The notes under the pieces are model-generated. The model was not told the origin of the DNA. It made no database searches and saw only the letters and a program-made list of their open reading frames with translations. A stretch of DNA of 64,000 nucleotides. It comes from Primulina eburnea. Lineage: Eukaryota > Streptophyta > Magnoliopsida > Lamiales > Gesneriaceae. This document shows positions 49,246 through 61,628 of this stretch, piece after piece. The DNA is taken from positions 25,201,545 through 25,265,544 of the forward strand of contig NC_133108.1 of NCBI RefSeq assembly GCF_022965805.1, given 5' to 3'. A program made the translations under genes and the position numbers. The stretch's first letter is position 1. Every line of letters starts with the position of its first letter.

Positions 49246-52200
49246 TTTTGGGCCAAGTTTAGCCCATAAAGTATTTCAAAAGTAACTCAATAATTTAACA
49301 TCGCGAGCAGAAACAATAGTCCTAGGCATGCCATGCAATCTTACGACTTCTCTAAAGAACAAATCCGCAATGTTTGAAGCATCATCGGTTTTATGACAAG
49401 CTATGAAATGTGCCATCTTAGAGAATCTATCCACAACAACAAAAATAGAATCCCTCCCATTCTTAGTTCTAGGCAACCACAATCTAAAGTCCATAGAAAT
49501 GTCAATCCAAGTTCTTTTTAAGAATAGCACGCAAAATTGTTCTCAAACTTCTATTGATATCTTCTGTTTGTCCATCCGTTTGAGGATGACAAGTAGTAGA
49601 AAACAACAATTTTGTGCCAAGTTTAGCCCATAAAGTCTTCCAAAAGTAACTCGAGAATTTAACATCGCGAACAGAAACAATAGTTCAAGGCATGCCATGC
49701 AACCTAACGACTTTTCTAAAGAACAAATCAGCCATGTTTGAAGCATCATCGGTTTTATGACAAGCTATAAAATGTTCCATCTTAGAGAATCTATCCACAA
49801 CAACAAAAATAGAATCCCTCCCCTTCTTAGTCCTAGGCAACCCCAAAATAAAGTCCCTAGAAATGTCAATCCAAGTTCTTTTTAAGAATAGCACGCAAAA
49901 GTGTTCCCAACGTTCTATTAACAACTTCAGTTTGTCCATCAGTTTGAGGATGACAAGTAGTAGAAAACAACAATTTTGTGCCAAGTTTAGCCCATAAAGT
50001 ATTCCAAAAGTAACTCAAGAATTTAACATCGGGACCAGAAACAATAGTCCTAGGCATGCCATGCAACCTACCGACTTCTCTAAAGAACAAATCCGCAATG
50101 TTTGAAGCATCATCGGATTTATGAGAAGCTTTAAAATGTGCCATCTTAGAGAATCTATCCACAACAACAAAAATAGAATCCCTCCCCTTCTTAGTCCTAG
50201 GCAACCCCAAAATAAAGTCCATAGAAATGTCAATCAATGTTCTTTTTAAGAATAGCACGCAAAAGTGTTCCCAAAGTTCGATTGACAACTTCAGTTTGTC
50301 CATCCGTTTGAGGATGACAAGTAGTAGAAAACCACAATTTTGTGCCAAGTTAAGCCCATAAAGTCTTCCAAAAGTAACTCAATAATTTAACATCGCGACC
50401 AGAAACAATAGTCCTAGGCATGCCACGCAACCTAACGAATTCTCTAAAGAACAAATCCGTAATGTTTGAAGAATCATCGGTTTTATCACAAGCTATAAAA
50501 TGTGCCATCTTAGAGAATCTATCCACAACAACAAATATAAAATCCCTCCACTTCTTAGTCCTAGGCAACCCCAAAATAAAGTCATTAGAAATGTCAATCC
50601 AAGTTCTTTTTTAAGAATAGCACGCAAAAGTGTTCCCAAAGTTCTAGTGACAACTTCAGTTTGTCCATCCGATTGAGGATGACAAGTAGTAGAAAACAAC
50701 AATTTTGTGTCAAGTTTAGCCCATAAAGTATTCCAAAAGTAACTCAAGAATTTAACATCGCGACCAGAGACAATAGTCCTAGCATGCCATGCAACCTAAC
50801 GACTTCTCTAAAGAACAAATCCGCAATGTTTGAAGCATCATCGGTTTTATGACAAGCTATAAAATGTGCCATCTTAGAGAATCTATCCACAACATCAAAA
50901 ATAGAATCCCTCCCCTTCTTAGTCCTAGGCAAACCCAAAATAAAGTCCATAGAAATGTCAATCCAAGTTCTTTTTAAGAATAGCACGCAAAAGTGTTCTC
51001 AAAGTTCTAGTGACAACTTTAGTTTGTCCATCTGTTTGAGGATGTCAAGTAGTAGAAAACAACAATTTTGTGCCAAGTTTATCCCATTAAGTTTTTCAAA
51101 AGTAACTCACGAATTTACAGTCGGGACCAGAAATAATAGTCCAATGCATGCCATGCAACCTAACGACTTCTCTAAAGAACAAATCCGCCATGTTTGAAGC
51201 ATCATCGGTTTTGTGACAAACTATAAAATGTCCCATCTTAGAGAATCTATCCACAACAACAAAAATAGAATCCCTCCCATTTTTAGTCCTAGGCAACCCA
51301 AAAATAAAGTCCCTAGAAATGTCAATCCAAGTTCTTTTTAAGAATAGCACGCAAAAGTGTTCCCAACGTTCTATTGACAACTTCAGTTTGTCCATCAGTT
51401 TGAGGATGACAAGTAGTAGAAAACAACAATTTTGTGCCAAGTTTAGCCCATAAAGTATTCCAAAAGTAACTCAAAAATTTAAAATCGCGACCAGAATCAA
51501 TAGTCCTAGGCATGCTATGCAACCTAACGACTTCTAAAAGGAACAAATCCGCAATGTTTGAAGCATCATCGGTTTTATGATAAGCTATAAAATGTGCCAT
51601 CTTAGAGAATCTATCCACAACAACAAAAATAGAATCCCTCCCATTCTTAGTCCTAGGCAACCCCAAAATAAAGTCTCTAGAAATGTCTATCCAAGTTCTT
51701 TTTAAGAATAGCACGCAAAAGTGTTCCCAAAGTTCTAGTGACAAATTCAGTTTGTCTATCCGTTTGAGGATGACAAGTAGTAGAAAACAACAATTTTGTG
51801 CCAAGTTAAGCCCATAAAGTCTTCCAAAAGTAACTCAAGAATTTAACATCGCGACCAGAAACAATAGTCCTAGGCATGCCACGCCACCTAACGACTTCTC
51901 TAAAGAACAAATCCGCAATGTTTGAAGAATCATCGGTTTTATGACAAGCTATAAAATGTGCCATCTTAGAGAATCTATCCAAAACAACAAAAATAGAATC
52001 CCTCCCCTTCTTAGTCCTAGGCAACCCCAAAATAAAGTCCATAGAGATGTCAATCCAAGTTTTTTTTAAGAATAGCACGCAAAAGTGTTCCCAAAGTTCT
52101 ATTGACAACTTCAGTTTGTCCATCCGTTTGAGGATGACAAGTAGTAGAAAACAACAATTTTGTGCCAAGTTTAGCCCATAAAGTATTACAAAAGTAACTC

Positions 52201-53100
52201 AAGAATTTAAAATCGCGAGCAGAAACAATAGTCCTAGGCATGCCATGCAATCTTACGACTTCTCTAAAGAACAAATCCGCAATGTTTGAAGCATCATCGG
52301 TTTTATGACAAGCTATGAAATGTGTCATCTTAGAGAATCTATCCACAACAACCAAAATAGAATCTCTCCCCTTCTTAATCCTAGGCAACCCCAAAATAAA
52401 GTCCATAGAAATGTCAATCCAAGTTCTTTTTAAGAATAGCACGCAAAAGTGTTCCCAAAGTTCTATTGACAACTTCAGTTTGTCCATCCGTTTGAGGATG
52501 ACAAGTAGTAGAAAACAACAATTTTGTGCCTAGTTTAGCCCATAAAGTATTCCAAAAGTAACTCAAGAATTTAACATCGCGACCAGAAACAATAGTCCTA
52601 GGCATGCCATGCAACCTAACGACTTCTCTAAAGAACATATCCGCAATGTTGTCAGCATCATCGGTTTTATGACAAGCTATAAAATGTGCATCTTAGAGAA
52701 TCTATCCACAACAACAAAAATATAATCCCTCCCATTATTAGTCCTAGGCAACCCCAAAATAAAGTCCCTAGAAATTTCTATCCAAGTTCTTTTTAAGAAT
52801 AGCACGCAAAAGTGTTCCCAACGTTCTATTGACAACTTCAGTTTGTCCATCTGTTTGAGTATGACAAGTAGTGTAAACAACAATTTTGTGCCAAGTTTAG
52901 CCCATAAAGTCTTCCAAAAGTAACTCGAGAATATAACATCGCGATCAGAAACAACAGTCCTAGGCGTGCCATGCGACCTAACGACTTCTCTAAAGAACAA
53001 ATCCGCTATGTTTGAAGCATCATCAGTTTTAGGACAAGCTATAAAATGTGCCATCTTAGAAAATCTATCCACAACAACAAAAATAGAATCCCTCCCCTTC

Positions 53101-53105
53101 TTAGT
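53101..53105. other. Target-site duplication, left copy
   Basis: TTAGT before the 5' LTR of element 2, repeated at 61624-61628. Removing one copy and the element gives the uninterrupted array sequence CTTCTTAGTCCTAGGCAA. Confidence 0.95.
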
Positions 53106-54926
53106 TGTAAGGCTCGAGAATTATCGGTTGTCATTGATGTTGTGTTGACTCGAAGCTATGGTAATGCATGACATTAAGAGTGTAATTTTTGAAGCATGGC
53201 CGAAGCCACACCGCCCCCGCGGTGCTAGGACTACCGCCCCCGCGGTGTAGGTGATAGAAAATTGAGGAAAATGTGCGAAGCAACACCGCACCCGCGGTGC
53301 GTGCAAGACCGCATCTGCGGTGCTGAGACCGCACCCGCGGTCATGCAAGAGCCGCTCCCGCGGTCTAGGTGCTGCAATGTTAGATTAATTCGCCGTGAGC
53401 ATAGCGCACCCGCGCTCTTGAGACACCGCACCCGCGGTCTGCATGCGAGATTGCCACCTTTGATTTTAATGTTGACACATTGCATGTATATATATATATG
53501 GATTGATGCTGAATCACTCTGCTCCACTTTCAGCAAGGATGAACCGAGAGCAAGCTTAGATATCTCAATTTCTTCATGGCTTAGAAATCATTTTGTGCAA
53601 GATTTACCCATCCAAATTCTAGTCCAAGTATAGATTTGAGTTCCTTGCTTCACTAGCTTCAAAAGGATGTAAGTATATCTCCTTTTCAGCATGGTTCGAA
53701 ATCTATGTATTGGGGAAATTATGATTTTGTTAGAAATATGTGTTCTTGGTATATCGAGCATCGTAGATTCGTTATCAGATTGATTTTCGGATATCGTATG
53801 CTTTTGTTCGAAATTCCAGCATGTATTATGTGAAGATTTTACAGATTTTAGCTGGTGGATTGAGGTGTAGATGAGATTATGAGTTGTTGGGAATGAATTA
53901 TGATTGTGTATTATTGTTTGAGTTGACCGGTACCGAGAATTACACCGTTACGCCGTCAAATTGTATTGAAACCGATTTCAGCTATGTTTATTGAGTTGTT
54001 TGAGATGTATATTGATAGAGTGCACCTGGACTATGCCATTTCAGATTTGTATTGGCTATTGTGAACTCGAGACTTCGACGACGACACCGACGATTCGGCA
54101 AGAAAGGTATAATTCATGTGGTCACGGGATTGCACAACTCGATTCAGATTTGATACGAGTTTCCCTAAATCACATACTAGATTGTTATTACATTTGATTA
54201 TGTAATGCCTTGTTTATTGATTTATATTCGAGTCCTGAGATAGGAGATATTGGCAGAGTTGCCAAAACTAGACGTTTCGGTGTATCGACGCATAGGAGCA
54301 GATTTGCTATATGTGTAGACCCTCGATACAGAGTTGACCGAAGTCTAGGAATAAGACGTACCGTTGCCCCGAGTGGTTGGGTAGGTAACAGACCGTCTTA
54401 TTCACACCGGGATCCCTAGATTAGAAATGAGTCGAGTCAAGATTTAAATGTTGAATACAGATTTGTATTCTTCTACATGTTTAGATTTTATTCATGTTAC
54501 TTGATATATTCTATGCTTTTGTACATGATTATGACATTGCATGCATCCATGTTTTATACTGGGATATGTTCTCACCGGAGTTATCCGGCTGTTGTCGTGT
54601 CTGTATGTGTGCATGGCAACAGGTGGGGCAGGATCAGGGTCACGACGAGGAAGAGAGAGTTGACAGCGTGGAGATCTCGGGCGTGGAGGATTCCTAGTGT
54701 TTCCTACTGGACTTGTAGCACTTATGTTTGTAGTTGTTATTGAACACTAGTGTATGTTTGTACGCACAGACTTGTATGTACATTACATTATTTAATTTCT
54801 ATTGAGACATGTGATGATTTCGTTAATACATTTAAATTAATGTTAAAAGCAAAATTTTGACCCACATTTTCGAACAAAGATCCAATTAAATCCCAAACGA
54901 ATAGAGTTAGAGCCCGGGTCCCCACA
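53106..54926 (+). repeat. 5' LTR of element 2
   Basis: 1821 bp, TG to CA. The GC-rich motif cluster is at 53210-53438 and the TATA-like run at 53487-53499. It is the presumed promoter of the genomic RNA. Confidence 0.95.
53210..53438 (+). promoter_or_regulatory. U3 motif cluster of element 2
   Basis: Seven ACCGCACCCGCGGT-type units arranged as in element 1, ending about 50 bp before the TATA-like run at 53487. One unit reads ACCGCATCTGCGGT, whereas the 3' LTR has ACCGCACCCGCGGT. The CpG-to-TpG type change would fit deamination of methylated C, and the motif is likely a methylation target. Confidence 0.6.
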
Positions 54927-54931
54927 ACAGG

Positions 54932-54943
54932 TGGTATCAGAGC
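54932..54943 (+). other. Primer binding site of element 2
   Basis: TGGTATCAGAGC, five bases after the 5' LTR, matching the initiator tRNA-Met 3' end. Confidence 0.94.
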
Positions 54944-55181
54944 AGTAGGTTCTGTAGACTGAGATAGAATAGAATGAGGGGGGTAGATCGAGTCATCTTC
55001 CTTGCTTTTGAGATGCTAGCATGATTTATTGCTTTCCCTATTGTATGTTGTTGTATTATCTGAATTGATTTACAGCATTTCAAGCCTGAATCAGAACCGA
55101 TTCTCGATCAGAGTCTATGATCAGAGGAGGGCTGAGACAGATGATTTTGGTTGTGTACTAATCAGTTTTATGATCAGATTT

Positions 55182-58100
55182 ATGTCGCCTAGACGTATAC
55201 TACAGCCAGAGCAGGGTAGCACATCCGGTGCACAGATGGATGTTACCGCTACGCCGATGGAGACCTTATTGAAGAGATTTCAGTCTTTCCATCCGCCTAC
55301 CCTGAAGGGCATAGAGAGTGCAGTAGAGTGCGAGAGCTGGCTTGATGATATCGAGATGTTGTTTGAGTCTTTGGCTTATACTGATGAGCGACGTGTGAAA
55401 CTGATAGGGCATCAGATGCAGGAGGTTGCCAAGAGCTGGTGGTTGATGATGAAGAGAGCCTTGGAGCACCGAGGCATTGACATTACGTGGAAAGTTTTCA
55501 AAGACGAGTTCTATCAGCTCTTCTTCCCCGTCTCCTACCGCAAGGATAAGGGAGCTGAATTTGCGAATCTGAGACAGGGACAGTGGAACATCGAGGAGTA
55601 TGTTGCTAAATTTTCTGCGTTGCTACGATTTGCACCGCATGTGGCCGGGAACGACGAGGCAGTGGCCGATCAGTTCATCAACGGATTGAATCCGGATGTC
55701 TTTACTTTGGTGAACACGGGCCGGCCTAGTACTTTTTCAGAGGCACTGAACCGAGCTAAGGGAGCAGAGGCTGGCTTGATCAGGCAGCGAGGGGCTTCCT
55801 ACGGTGTTCAGGGGCAGAGACCGCCACAGTTCACGACCGTACAGTTTCCACCACCTCCTCCTCGTTTTGACAATGGAGTTAGTGGTAGTGGCAAGAAGGA
55901 ATTTCTGAAGGCTAAGGGCAGACAGTTTAAGAAATCCGGAAGTAGTTCATCAAGTTCGAGTGGATCTCGACAGAGAGGTCAGGGGTCAGATTATAGTGGC
56001 GCATACTGTGGTTCGTGCGGAGGGCGACATGCCACGGAGCAGTGTCAAGGAGTTCTGGGACGCTGCAACATCTGTAGGCAACAGGGACACTTCGCCAGAG
56101 TTTGTCCCCAGAGAGGTGCACCACGATTCCAGAGTGCAGGGTCATCAGCACCAGCGCCACAGATGGAGAGACAGGCATCCTCTGTACACTCCTTCCAGCC
56201 ACTCTCCACACAGACCCAGCAGAGACCAGGAGGTAGTCAGACAGTGAGTCAGCCTCCCCGACAGCAGGCTAGGGTGTTTGCCCTGACAGAGGAGCAGGCG
56301 CAGGAGGCGCCAGATGACGTCATTGCAGGTAGCTGTTTTCTTTGCGGTTATCCTGCATATGTGTTGATTGACACAGGGGCATCTAATACATTCATATCTG
56401 AACATTTTGCATTGAGACATTCGTTGCCTGTTGAGTCGATGTCTACGGTAGTGTCTATAGCTTCTCCGTTGGGAAGTGGTTTGATATCTGTGACTACTGT
56501 TAGACACTGTATGCTTCAGTTTGAGGGGCATGAGATTGATCTTGATTGTGTAGTACTTGGTTTAGCTGATTTTGACTGTATAGTTGGTATAGACATGTTA
56601 ACCAGGTACAGGGCCACGGTAGATTGTTTCCACAAAATTGTCAGATTCAGACCTGAAATGACAGAGGAGCGGAAATTCTACGGCAAGGGTTCCAGATCTC
56701 GGATTCCCTTAGTATCTGCTCTGACTATGAGTAGACTGCTTCAGAGAGGAGCAGAGGGCTTTCTTGTATATTCAGTAGATCTACTGAAGTCGAGCCCAGC
56801 ATTGGCAGATCTGCCAGTGGTTTGCGAGTTTGCAGATGTTTTTCCTGATGAGATTCCAGGGTTGCCTCCAGTTCGAGAGGTTGATTTCAGCATTGATCTT
56901 GTGCCAGGCAGTGTTCCTATCTCGAGAGCTCCATATAGGATGGCACCGATAGAGCTGAAAGAGTTGAAAGCACAGTTGGAGGATCTTCTGTCCAAGGGAT
57001 ATATCAGACCCAGTGTATCACCTTGGGGTGCTCCGGTGCTTTTCGTTCGAAAGAAAGATGGTTCGATGCGATTGTGTATCGATTATAGACAGTTGAACAA
57101 GGCAACAGTGAAGAACAAGTATCCTTTGCCGCGCATCGACGATTTATTTGACCAGTTACAGGGATCTTCGGTATATTCGAAGATTGATTTGAGATTAGGG
57201 TATCATCAGCTCAGAGTTAGAGACGTTGATATTCCGAAGACTGCATTCCGAACCAGGTATGGACATTACGAGTTTGTTGTTATGCCTTTCGGTTTGACGA
57301 ATGCACCAGCGGTTTTCATGAGTTTGATGAACCGTATTTTTCAGAGCTATTTAGATGAGTTTGTTATTGTTTTCATTGATGATATTTTGGTGTATTCGAA
57401 GAATTTGACTGAGCATGCAGATCACCTGAGGATTGTATTGAAGACTTTGAGAAATGAGCGGTTGTATGCCAAACTGTCCAAGTGTGAATTCTGGCTGCGA
57501 CAGGTTGTCTTCTTGGGGCACATTATATCTGGAGAGGGTATTGCGATAGATCCGAGTAAAGTTGAGGCTGTGATCAGTTGGCCGAGACCGACTTCTGTGC
57601 CTGAGATACACAGTTTCATGGGTCTAGCCGGGTATTATCGTCGTTTTATACGAGATTTCTCCAGTATAGCGAAGCCTATCACCCAGTTGACACAGAAGAA
57701 TATGCCATTTGTGTGGTCTGAAGATTGTGAAGCCAGTTTTGTAGAGTTGAAGAAGAGGCTGACTAGTGCGCCTGTCTTGACGATTCCTACCGGTACAGGT
57801 GAGTTCGTTGTATATTGTGATGCATCTCACAGAGGGCTTGGATGTGTTCTTATGCAGCGAGGGCACGTGATAGCATACGCCTCTAGACAGCTGAAGCCGC
57901 ACGAGACTCGTTATCCGATTCATGATCTTGAATTGGCGGCGATTGTTTTTGCACTCAAGATCTGGCGTCATTATCTGTATGGCGAGAAATTTGAGATCTA
58001 TTCCGATCATAAGAGCTTGAAGTATCTCTTTTCTCAGTCAGAGTTGAACATGAGGCAGCGACGATGGCTTGATCTGCTGAAAGATTTTGATTGTGAGATC

Positions 58101-59702
58101 AAGTACCATCCAGGGAAGTCGAATGCAGCGGCAGACGCCTTAAGTCGAAAGGTATGTTCTTTGTCCTTGTCGACTATAGGTGTATCGAGTTTAGTAGAAG
58201 ATTGTTTCTTGTCTGGATTGACATTTGATACAGAGAGTAGACCATTACGACTTGCTGCGATTCAGATTGAGCCAGATCTGATTTCGAGGATCAAAGAAGC
58301 ACAAAGAACTGATCCGAGCGTGCAGAGATCGATTGATATGGTCAGAGCTGGTCATATCTCAGAATATCAGGTTAGAGATTCCATTCTGTATATGAATAAC
58401 CGTCTTGTGGTGCCAGATGTTCCAGACTTGAGACAACAGATTATGTCAGAGGCACATTGTAGTCGGTTCAGCATTCATCCTGGTGGCAGGAAGATGTACA
58501 ACGACTTGAAGACACAATTCTGGTGGAAGCAGATGAAGACAGACATTGCAGAATTTGTGTCTAAATGCCTGAATTTCCAGCAGGTGAAGGCGGAGAGAAA
58601 GAAGCCCGGAGGTTTACTTCAGAATTTGTCTGTTCCTGAATGGAAATGGGACCACATTTCCATGGATTTCGTGACAAAGTTACCTCGATCATCCCGGGGC
58701 TGTGATTCGATTTGGGTCATCATTGACAGATTAACCAAATCAGCGTGCTTTATTCCGTACAGAATGACCTATCGACACGATCAGATGGCAGAGTTGTATG
58801 TCAGAGAGGTCGTCAGATTACACGGTGTGCCGAAGTCGATCGTATCAGATCGGGATCCACGATTCACTTCTCACTTTTGGCACAGCCTGCAGCAGGCTTT
58901 GGGTACGACTTTACACCTGAGCACTGCTTATCATCCTCAGACAGACGGACAGTCAGAGCGGACTATCCAAACTTTAGAGGACATGCTGAGAGCCGTAGTA
59001 CTAGATTTTGGTACTAGTTGGCAAGATTCATTGTCGTTGTGTGAGTTTTCATACAACAACAGCTATCAGACTAGCATTGAGATGGCACCGTTCGAAGCTT
59101 TATATGGAAAGAGGTGCCGATCTCCGTTGTACTGGGATGATATTTCTGAGGTACCAGTGTTGGGGCCTGATATGATTCGTGAGATGATAGAGAAAGTGAA
59201 GATCATTCAGAAGCGAATGAAGACGGCACAGGATAGGCAAGCGAAGTACGCCAATATTAGACGCAGACCGTTAGTATTCGAACAGGGAGACAGAGTATTT
59301 CTGAAGATTTCACCTTTCAGAGGCGTTGTCAGATTTGGCAAGCGAGGAAAGTTGTCTCCTAGATACGTCGGTCCGTATGAGATTCTTGAGAAGATTGGCG
59401 ATCGAGCTTACAAACTTGCTCTTCCTCCTTCACTCTCCAGTATACATGATGTTTTTCATGTATCGATGTTGCGCAAATATATGCCGGATGATTCTCACGT
59501 CATTCACACTGACGAAGCCGAGCTAGACCATACTCTGAGCTATGTGGAAAGACCGATACAGATTCTTGATCGGAAGGAGAAACAACTTAGAACCAAGACT
59601 ATTCCGCTTGTGAAGGTTCAATGGAGTCGTCATGGCATCGAGGAAGCAACTTGGGAGTCGGAGTCTGAGATGAGACAGAGGCATCCCGAGCTATTCTTAT
59701 GA
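55182..59702 (+). CDS. Gag-Pol polyprotein of element 2 (Tekay chromovirus)
   Basis: 1506 codons from [13 protein letters not shown]. The frame is open 51 codons further up, but that part is leader-like. Landmarks: Gag about 1-270; zinc knuckles CX2CX3HX4C at 276-288 and CX2CX4HX4C at 295-308; protease Asp 397 (IDTGAS); RT about 590-780 with FIDD (Asp 733-734); RNase H Asp 880, Glu 917, Asp 942, Asp 985; integrase finger His 1092, His 1099, Cys 1129, with Phe 1132 where the fourth ligand Cys is usual; catalytic Asp 1162, Asp 1223, Glu 1259 (35 residues between the last two); chromodomain at the C-terminal 50 residues ([11 protein letters not shown]). It makes the particle, copies RNA to DNA and integrates it. 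All domains are in one frame, so Gag must be released by proteolysis. The Phe 1132 change may weaken the zinc finger. Confidence 0.95.
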   Translation: MSPRRILQPEQGSTSGAQMDVTATPMETLLKRFQSFHPPTLKGIESAVECESWLDDIEMLFESLAYTDERRVKLIGHQMQEVAKSWWLMMKRALEHRGIDITWKVFKDEFYQLFFPVSYRKDKGAEFANLRQGQWNIEEYVAKFSALLRFAPHVAGNDEAVADQFINGLNPDVFTLVNTGRPSTFSEALNRAKGAEAGLIRQRGASYGVQGQRPPQFTTVQFPPPPPRFDNGVSGSGKKEFLKAKGRQFKKSGSSSSSSSGSRQRGQGSDYSGAYCGSCGGRHATEQCQGVLGRCNICRQQGHFARVCPQRGAPRFQSAGSSAPAPQMERQASSVHSFQPLSTQTQQRPGGSQTVSQPPRQQARVFALTEEQAQEAPDDVIAGSCFLCGYPAYVLIDTGASNTFISEHFALRHSLPVESMSTVVSIASPLGSGLISVTTVRHCMLQFEGHEIDLDCVVLGLADFDCIVGIDMLTRYRATVDCFHKIVRFRPEMTEERKFYGKGSRSRIPLVSALTMSRLLQRGAEGFLVYSVDLLKSSPALADLPVVCEFADVFPDEIPGLPPVREVDFSIDLVPGSVPISRAPYRMAPIELKELKAQLEDLLSKGYIRPSVSPWGAPVLFVRKKDGSMRLCIDYRQLNKATVKNKYPLPRIDDLFDQLQGSSVYSKIDLRLGYHQLRVRDVDIPKTAFRTRYGHYEFVVMPFGLTNAPAVFMSLMNRIFQSYLDEFVIVFIDDILVYSKNLTEHADHLRIVLKTLRNERLYAKLSKCEFWLRQVVFLGHIISGEGIAIDPSKVEAVISWPRPTSVPEIHSFMGLAGYYRRFIRDFSSIAKPITQLTQKNMPFVWSEDCEASFVELKKRLTSAPVLTIPTGTGEFVVYCDASHRGLGCVLMQRGHVIAYASRQLKPHETRYPIHDLELAAIVFALKIWRHYLYGEKFEIYSDHKSLKYLFSQSELNMRQRRWLDLLKDFDCEIKYHPGKSNAAADALSRKVCSLSLSTIGVSSLVEDCFLSGLTFDTESRPLRLAAIQIEPDLISRIKEAQRTDPSVQRSIDMVRAGHISEYQVRDSILYMNNRLVVPDVPDLRQQIMSEAHCSRFSIHPGGRKMYNDLKTQFWWKQMKTDIAEFVSKCLNFQQVKAERKKPGGLLQNLSVPEWKWDHISMDFVTKLPRSSRGCDSIWVIIDRLTKSACFIPYRMTYRHDQMAELYVREVVRLHGVPKSIVSDRDPRFTSHFWHSLQQALGTTLHLSTAYHPQTDGQSERTIQTLEDMLRAVVLDFGTSWQDSLSLCEFSYNNSYQTSIEMAPFEALYGKRCRSPLYWDDISEVPVLGPDMIREMIEKVKIIQKRMKTAQDRQAKYANIRRRPLVFEQGDRVFLKISPFRGVVRFGKRGKLSPRYVGPYEILEKIGDRAYKLALPPSLSSIHDVFHVSMLRKYMPDDSHVIHTDEAELDHTLSYVERPIQILDRKEKQLRTKTIPLVKVQWSRHGIEEATWESESEMRQRHPELFL

Positions 59703-59788
59703 TGTGAGTCTTTCTTCCCGCTTTGACTTTACTTTTGTGTATATTGATGTGATTACTGGTTTACGAGTTCGAGGACGAACTCCTGTCT

Positions 59789-59802
59789 AAGAGGGGGAGA
59801 AA
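59789..59802 (+). other. Polypurine tract of element 2
   Basis: AAGAGGGGGAGAAA directly before the 3' LTR. Confidence 0.92.
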
Positions 59803-61623
59803 TGTAAGGCTCGAGAATTATCGGTTGTCATTGATGTTGTGTTGACTCGAAGCTATGGTAATGCATGACATTTAGAGTGGAATTTTTGAAGCATGGCCGA
59901 AGCCACACCACCCCCGCGGTGCTAGGACTACCGCCCCCGCGGTGTAGGTGATAGAAAATTGAGGGAAATGTGCGAAGCAACACCGCACCCGCGGTGCGTG
60001 CAAGACCGCACCCGCGGTGCTGAGACCGCACCCGCGGTCATGCAAGAGCCGCTCCCGCGGTCTAGGTGCTGCAATGTTAGATTAATTCGCCGTGAGCATA
60101 GCGCACCCGCGCTCTTGAGACACCGCACCCGCGGTCTGCATGCGAGATTGCCACCTTTGATTTTAATGTTGACACATGGCATGTATATATATATATGGAT
60201 TGATGCTGAATCACTCTGCTCCACTTTCAGCAAGGATGAACCGAGAGCAAGCTTAGATATCTCAATTTCTTCATGGCTTAGAAATTATTTTGTGCAAGAT
60301 TTACCCATCCAAATTCTAGTCCAAGTATAGATTTGAGTTCCTTGCTTCACTAGCTTCAAAAGGATGTAAGTATATCTCCTTTTCAGCATGGTTCGAAATC
60401 TATGTATTGGGGAAATTATGATTTTGTTAGAAATATGTGTTCTTGGTATATCGAGCATCGTAGATTCGTTATCAGATAGATTTTCGGATATCGTATGCTT
60501 TTGTTCGAAATTCCAGCATGTATTATGTGAAGATTTTACAGATTTTAGCTGGTGGATTGAGGTGTAGATGAGATTATGAGTTGTTGGGAATGAATTATGA
60601 TTGTGTATTATTGTTTGAGTTGACCGGTACCGAGAATTACACCGTTACGCCGTCAAATTGTATTGAAACCGATTTCAGCTATGTTTATTGAGTTGTTTGA
60701 GATGTATATTGATAGAGTGCACCTGGACTATGCCATTTCAGATTTGTATTGGCTATTGTGAACTCGAGACTTCGACGACGACACCGACGATTCGGCAAGA
60801 AAGGTATAATTCATGTGGTCACGGGATTGCACAACTCGATTCAGATTTGATACGAGTTTCCCTAAATCACATACTAGATTGTTATTACATTTGATTATGT
60901 AATGCCTTGTTTATTGATTTATATTCGAGTCCTGAGATAGGAGATATTGGCAGAGTTGCCAAAACTAGACGTTTCGGTGTATCGACGCATAGGAGCAGAT
61001 TTGCTATATGTGTAGACCCTCGATACAGAGTTGACCGAAGTCTAGGAATAAGACGTACCGTTGCCCCGAGTGGTTGGGTAGGTAACAGACCGTCTTATTC
61101 ACACCAGGATCCCTAGATTAGAAATGAGTCGAGTCAAGATTTAAATGTTGAATACAGATTTGTATTCTTCTACATGTTTAGATTTTATTCATGTTACTTG
61201 ATATATTCTATGCTTTTGTACATGATTATGACATTGCATGCATCCATGTTTTATACTGGGATATGTTCTCACCGGAGTTATCCGGCTGTTGTCGTGTCTG
61301 TATGTGTGCATGGCAACAGGTGGGGCAGGATCAGGGTCACGACGAGGAAGAGAGAGTTGACAGCGTGGAGATCTCTGGCGTGGAGGATTCCTAGTGTTTC
61401 CTACTGGACTTGTAGCACTTATGTTTGTAGTTGTTATTGAACACTAGTGTATGTTTGTACGCACAGACTTGTATGTACATTACGTTATTTAATTTCTATT
61501 GAGACATGTGATGATTTCGTTAATACATTTAAATTAATGTTAAAAGCAAAATTTTGACCCACATTTTCGAACAAAGATCCAACTAAATCCCAAACGAATA
61601 GAGTTAGAGCCCGGGTCCCCACA
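59803..61623 (+). repeat. 3' LTR of element 2
   Basis: 1821 bp ending CCCCACA, with the motif cluster at about 59907-60135. It differs from the 5' LTR by about 14 substitutions and no obvious indel. Confidence 0.95.
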
Positions 61624-61628
61624 TTAGT
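61624..61628. other. Target-site duplication, right copy
   Basis: TTAGT directly after the 3' LTR of element 2, matching 53101-53105. Confidence 0.95.

Larger units (their letters stand above)
46091..53105 (-). repeat. Integrase-core satellite array, main block
   Basis: About 19 head-to-tail copies of a 364-bp monomer. Each encodes one Ty3/gypsy integrase catalytic core on the minus strand, from [17 protein letters not shown] through [17 protein letters not shown] and [13 protein letters not shown] to [19 protein letters not shown] and KKNLD-stop. The [14 protein letters not shown] type differs from the Tekay elements around it, so the source is another Ty3/gypsy lineage (possibly CRM- or Reina-like). 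In most monomers the second catalytic Asp (SDRD) reads SGRD, SARD, SGPD or SVRD; a few keep SDRD. The final Glu is usually kept. Monomers are moderately diverged by substitutions and 1-bp indels. There is no LTR, Gag or RT. Confidence 0.92.
53106..61623 (+). mobile_element. Complete Tekay-type retrotransposon, element 2
   Basis: 8518 bp with two 1821-bp LTRs, primer site, an uninterrupted polyprotein, polypurine tract and a perfect 5-bp target duplication (TTAGT). It lies inside an integrase-array monomer. I count about 14 substitutions between its LTRs (roughly 0.8%), which points to a young insertion. Of the elements in the window, this is the one that could still be autonomous. Confidence 0.96.

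Noticed and set aside
46091..53105. A family of functional tandem integrase genes
   Set aside because: Most units lack the second catalytic Asp, frames change at each junction, and there are no start or promoter signals.
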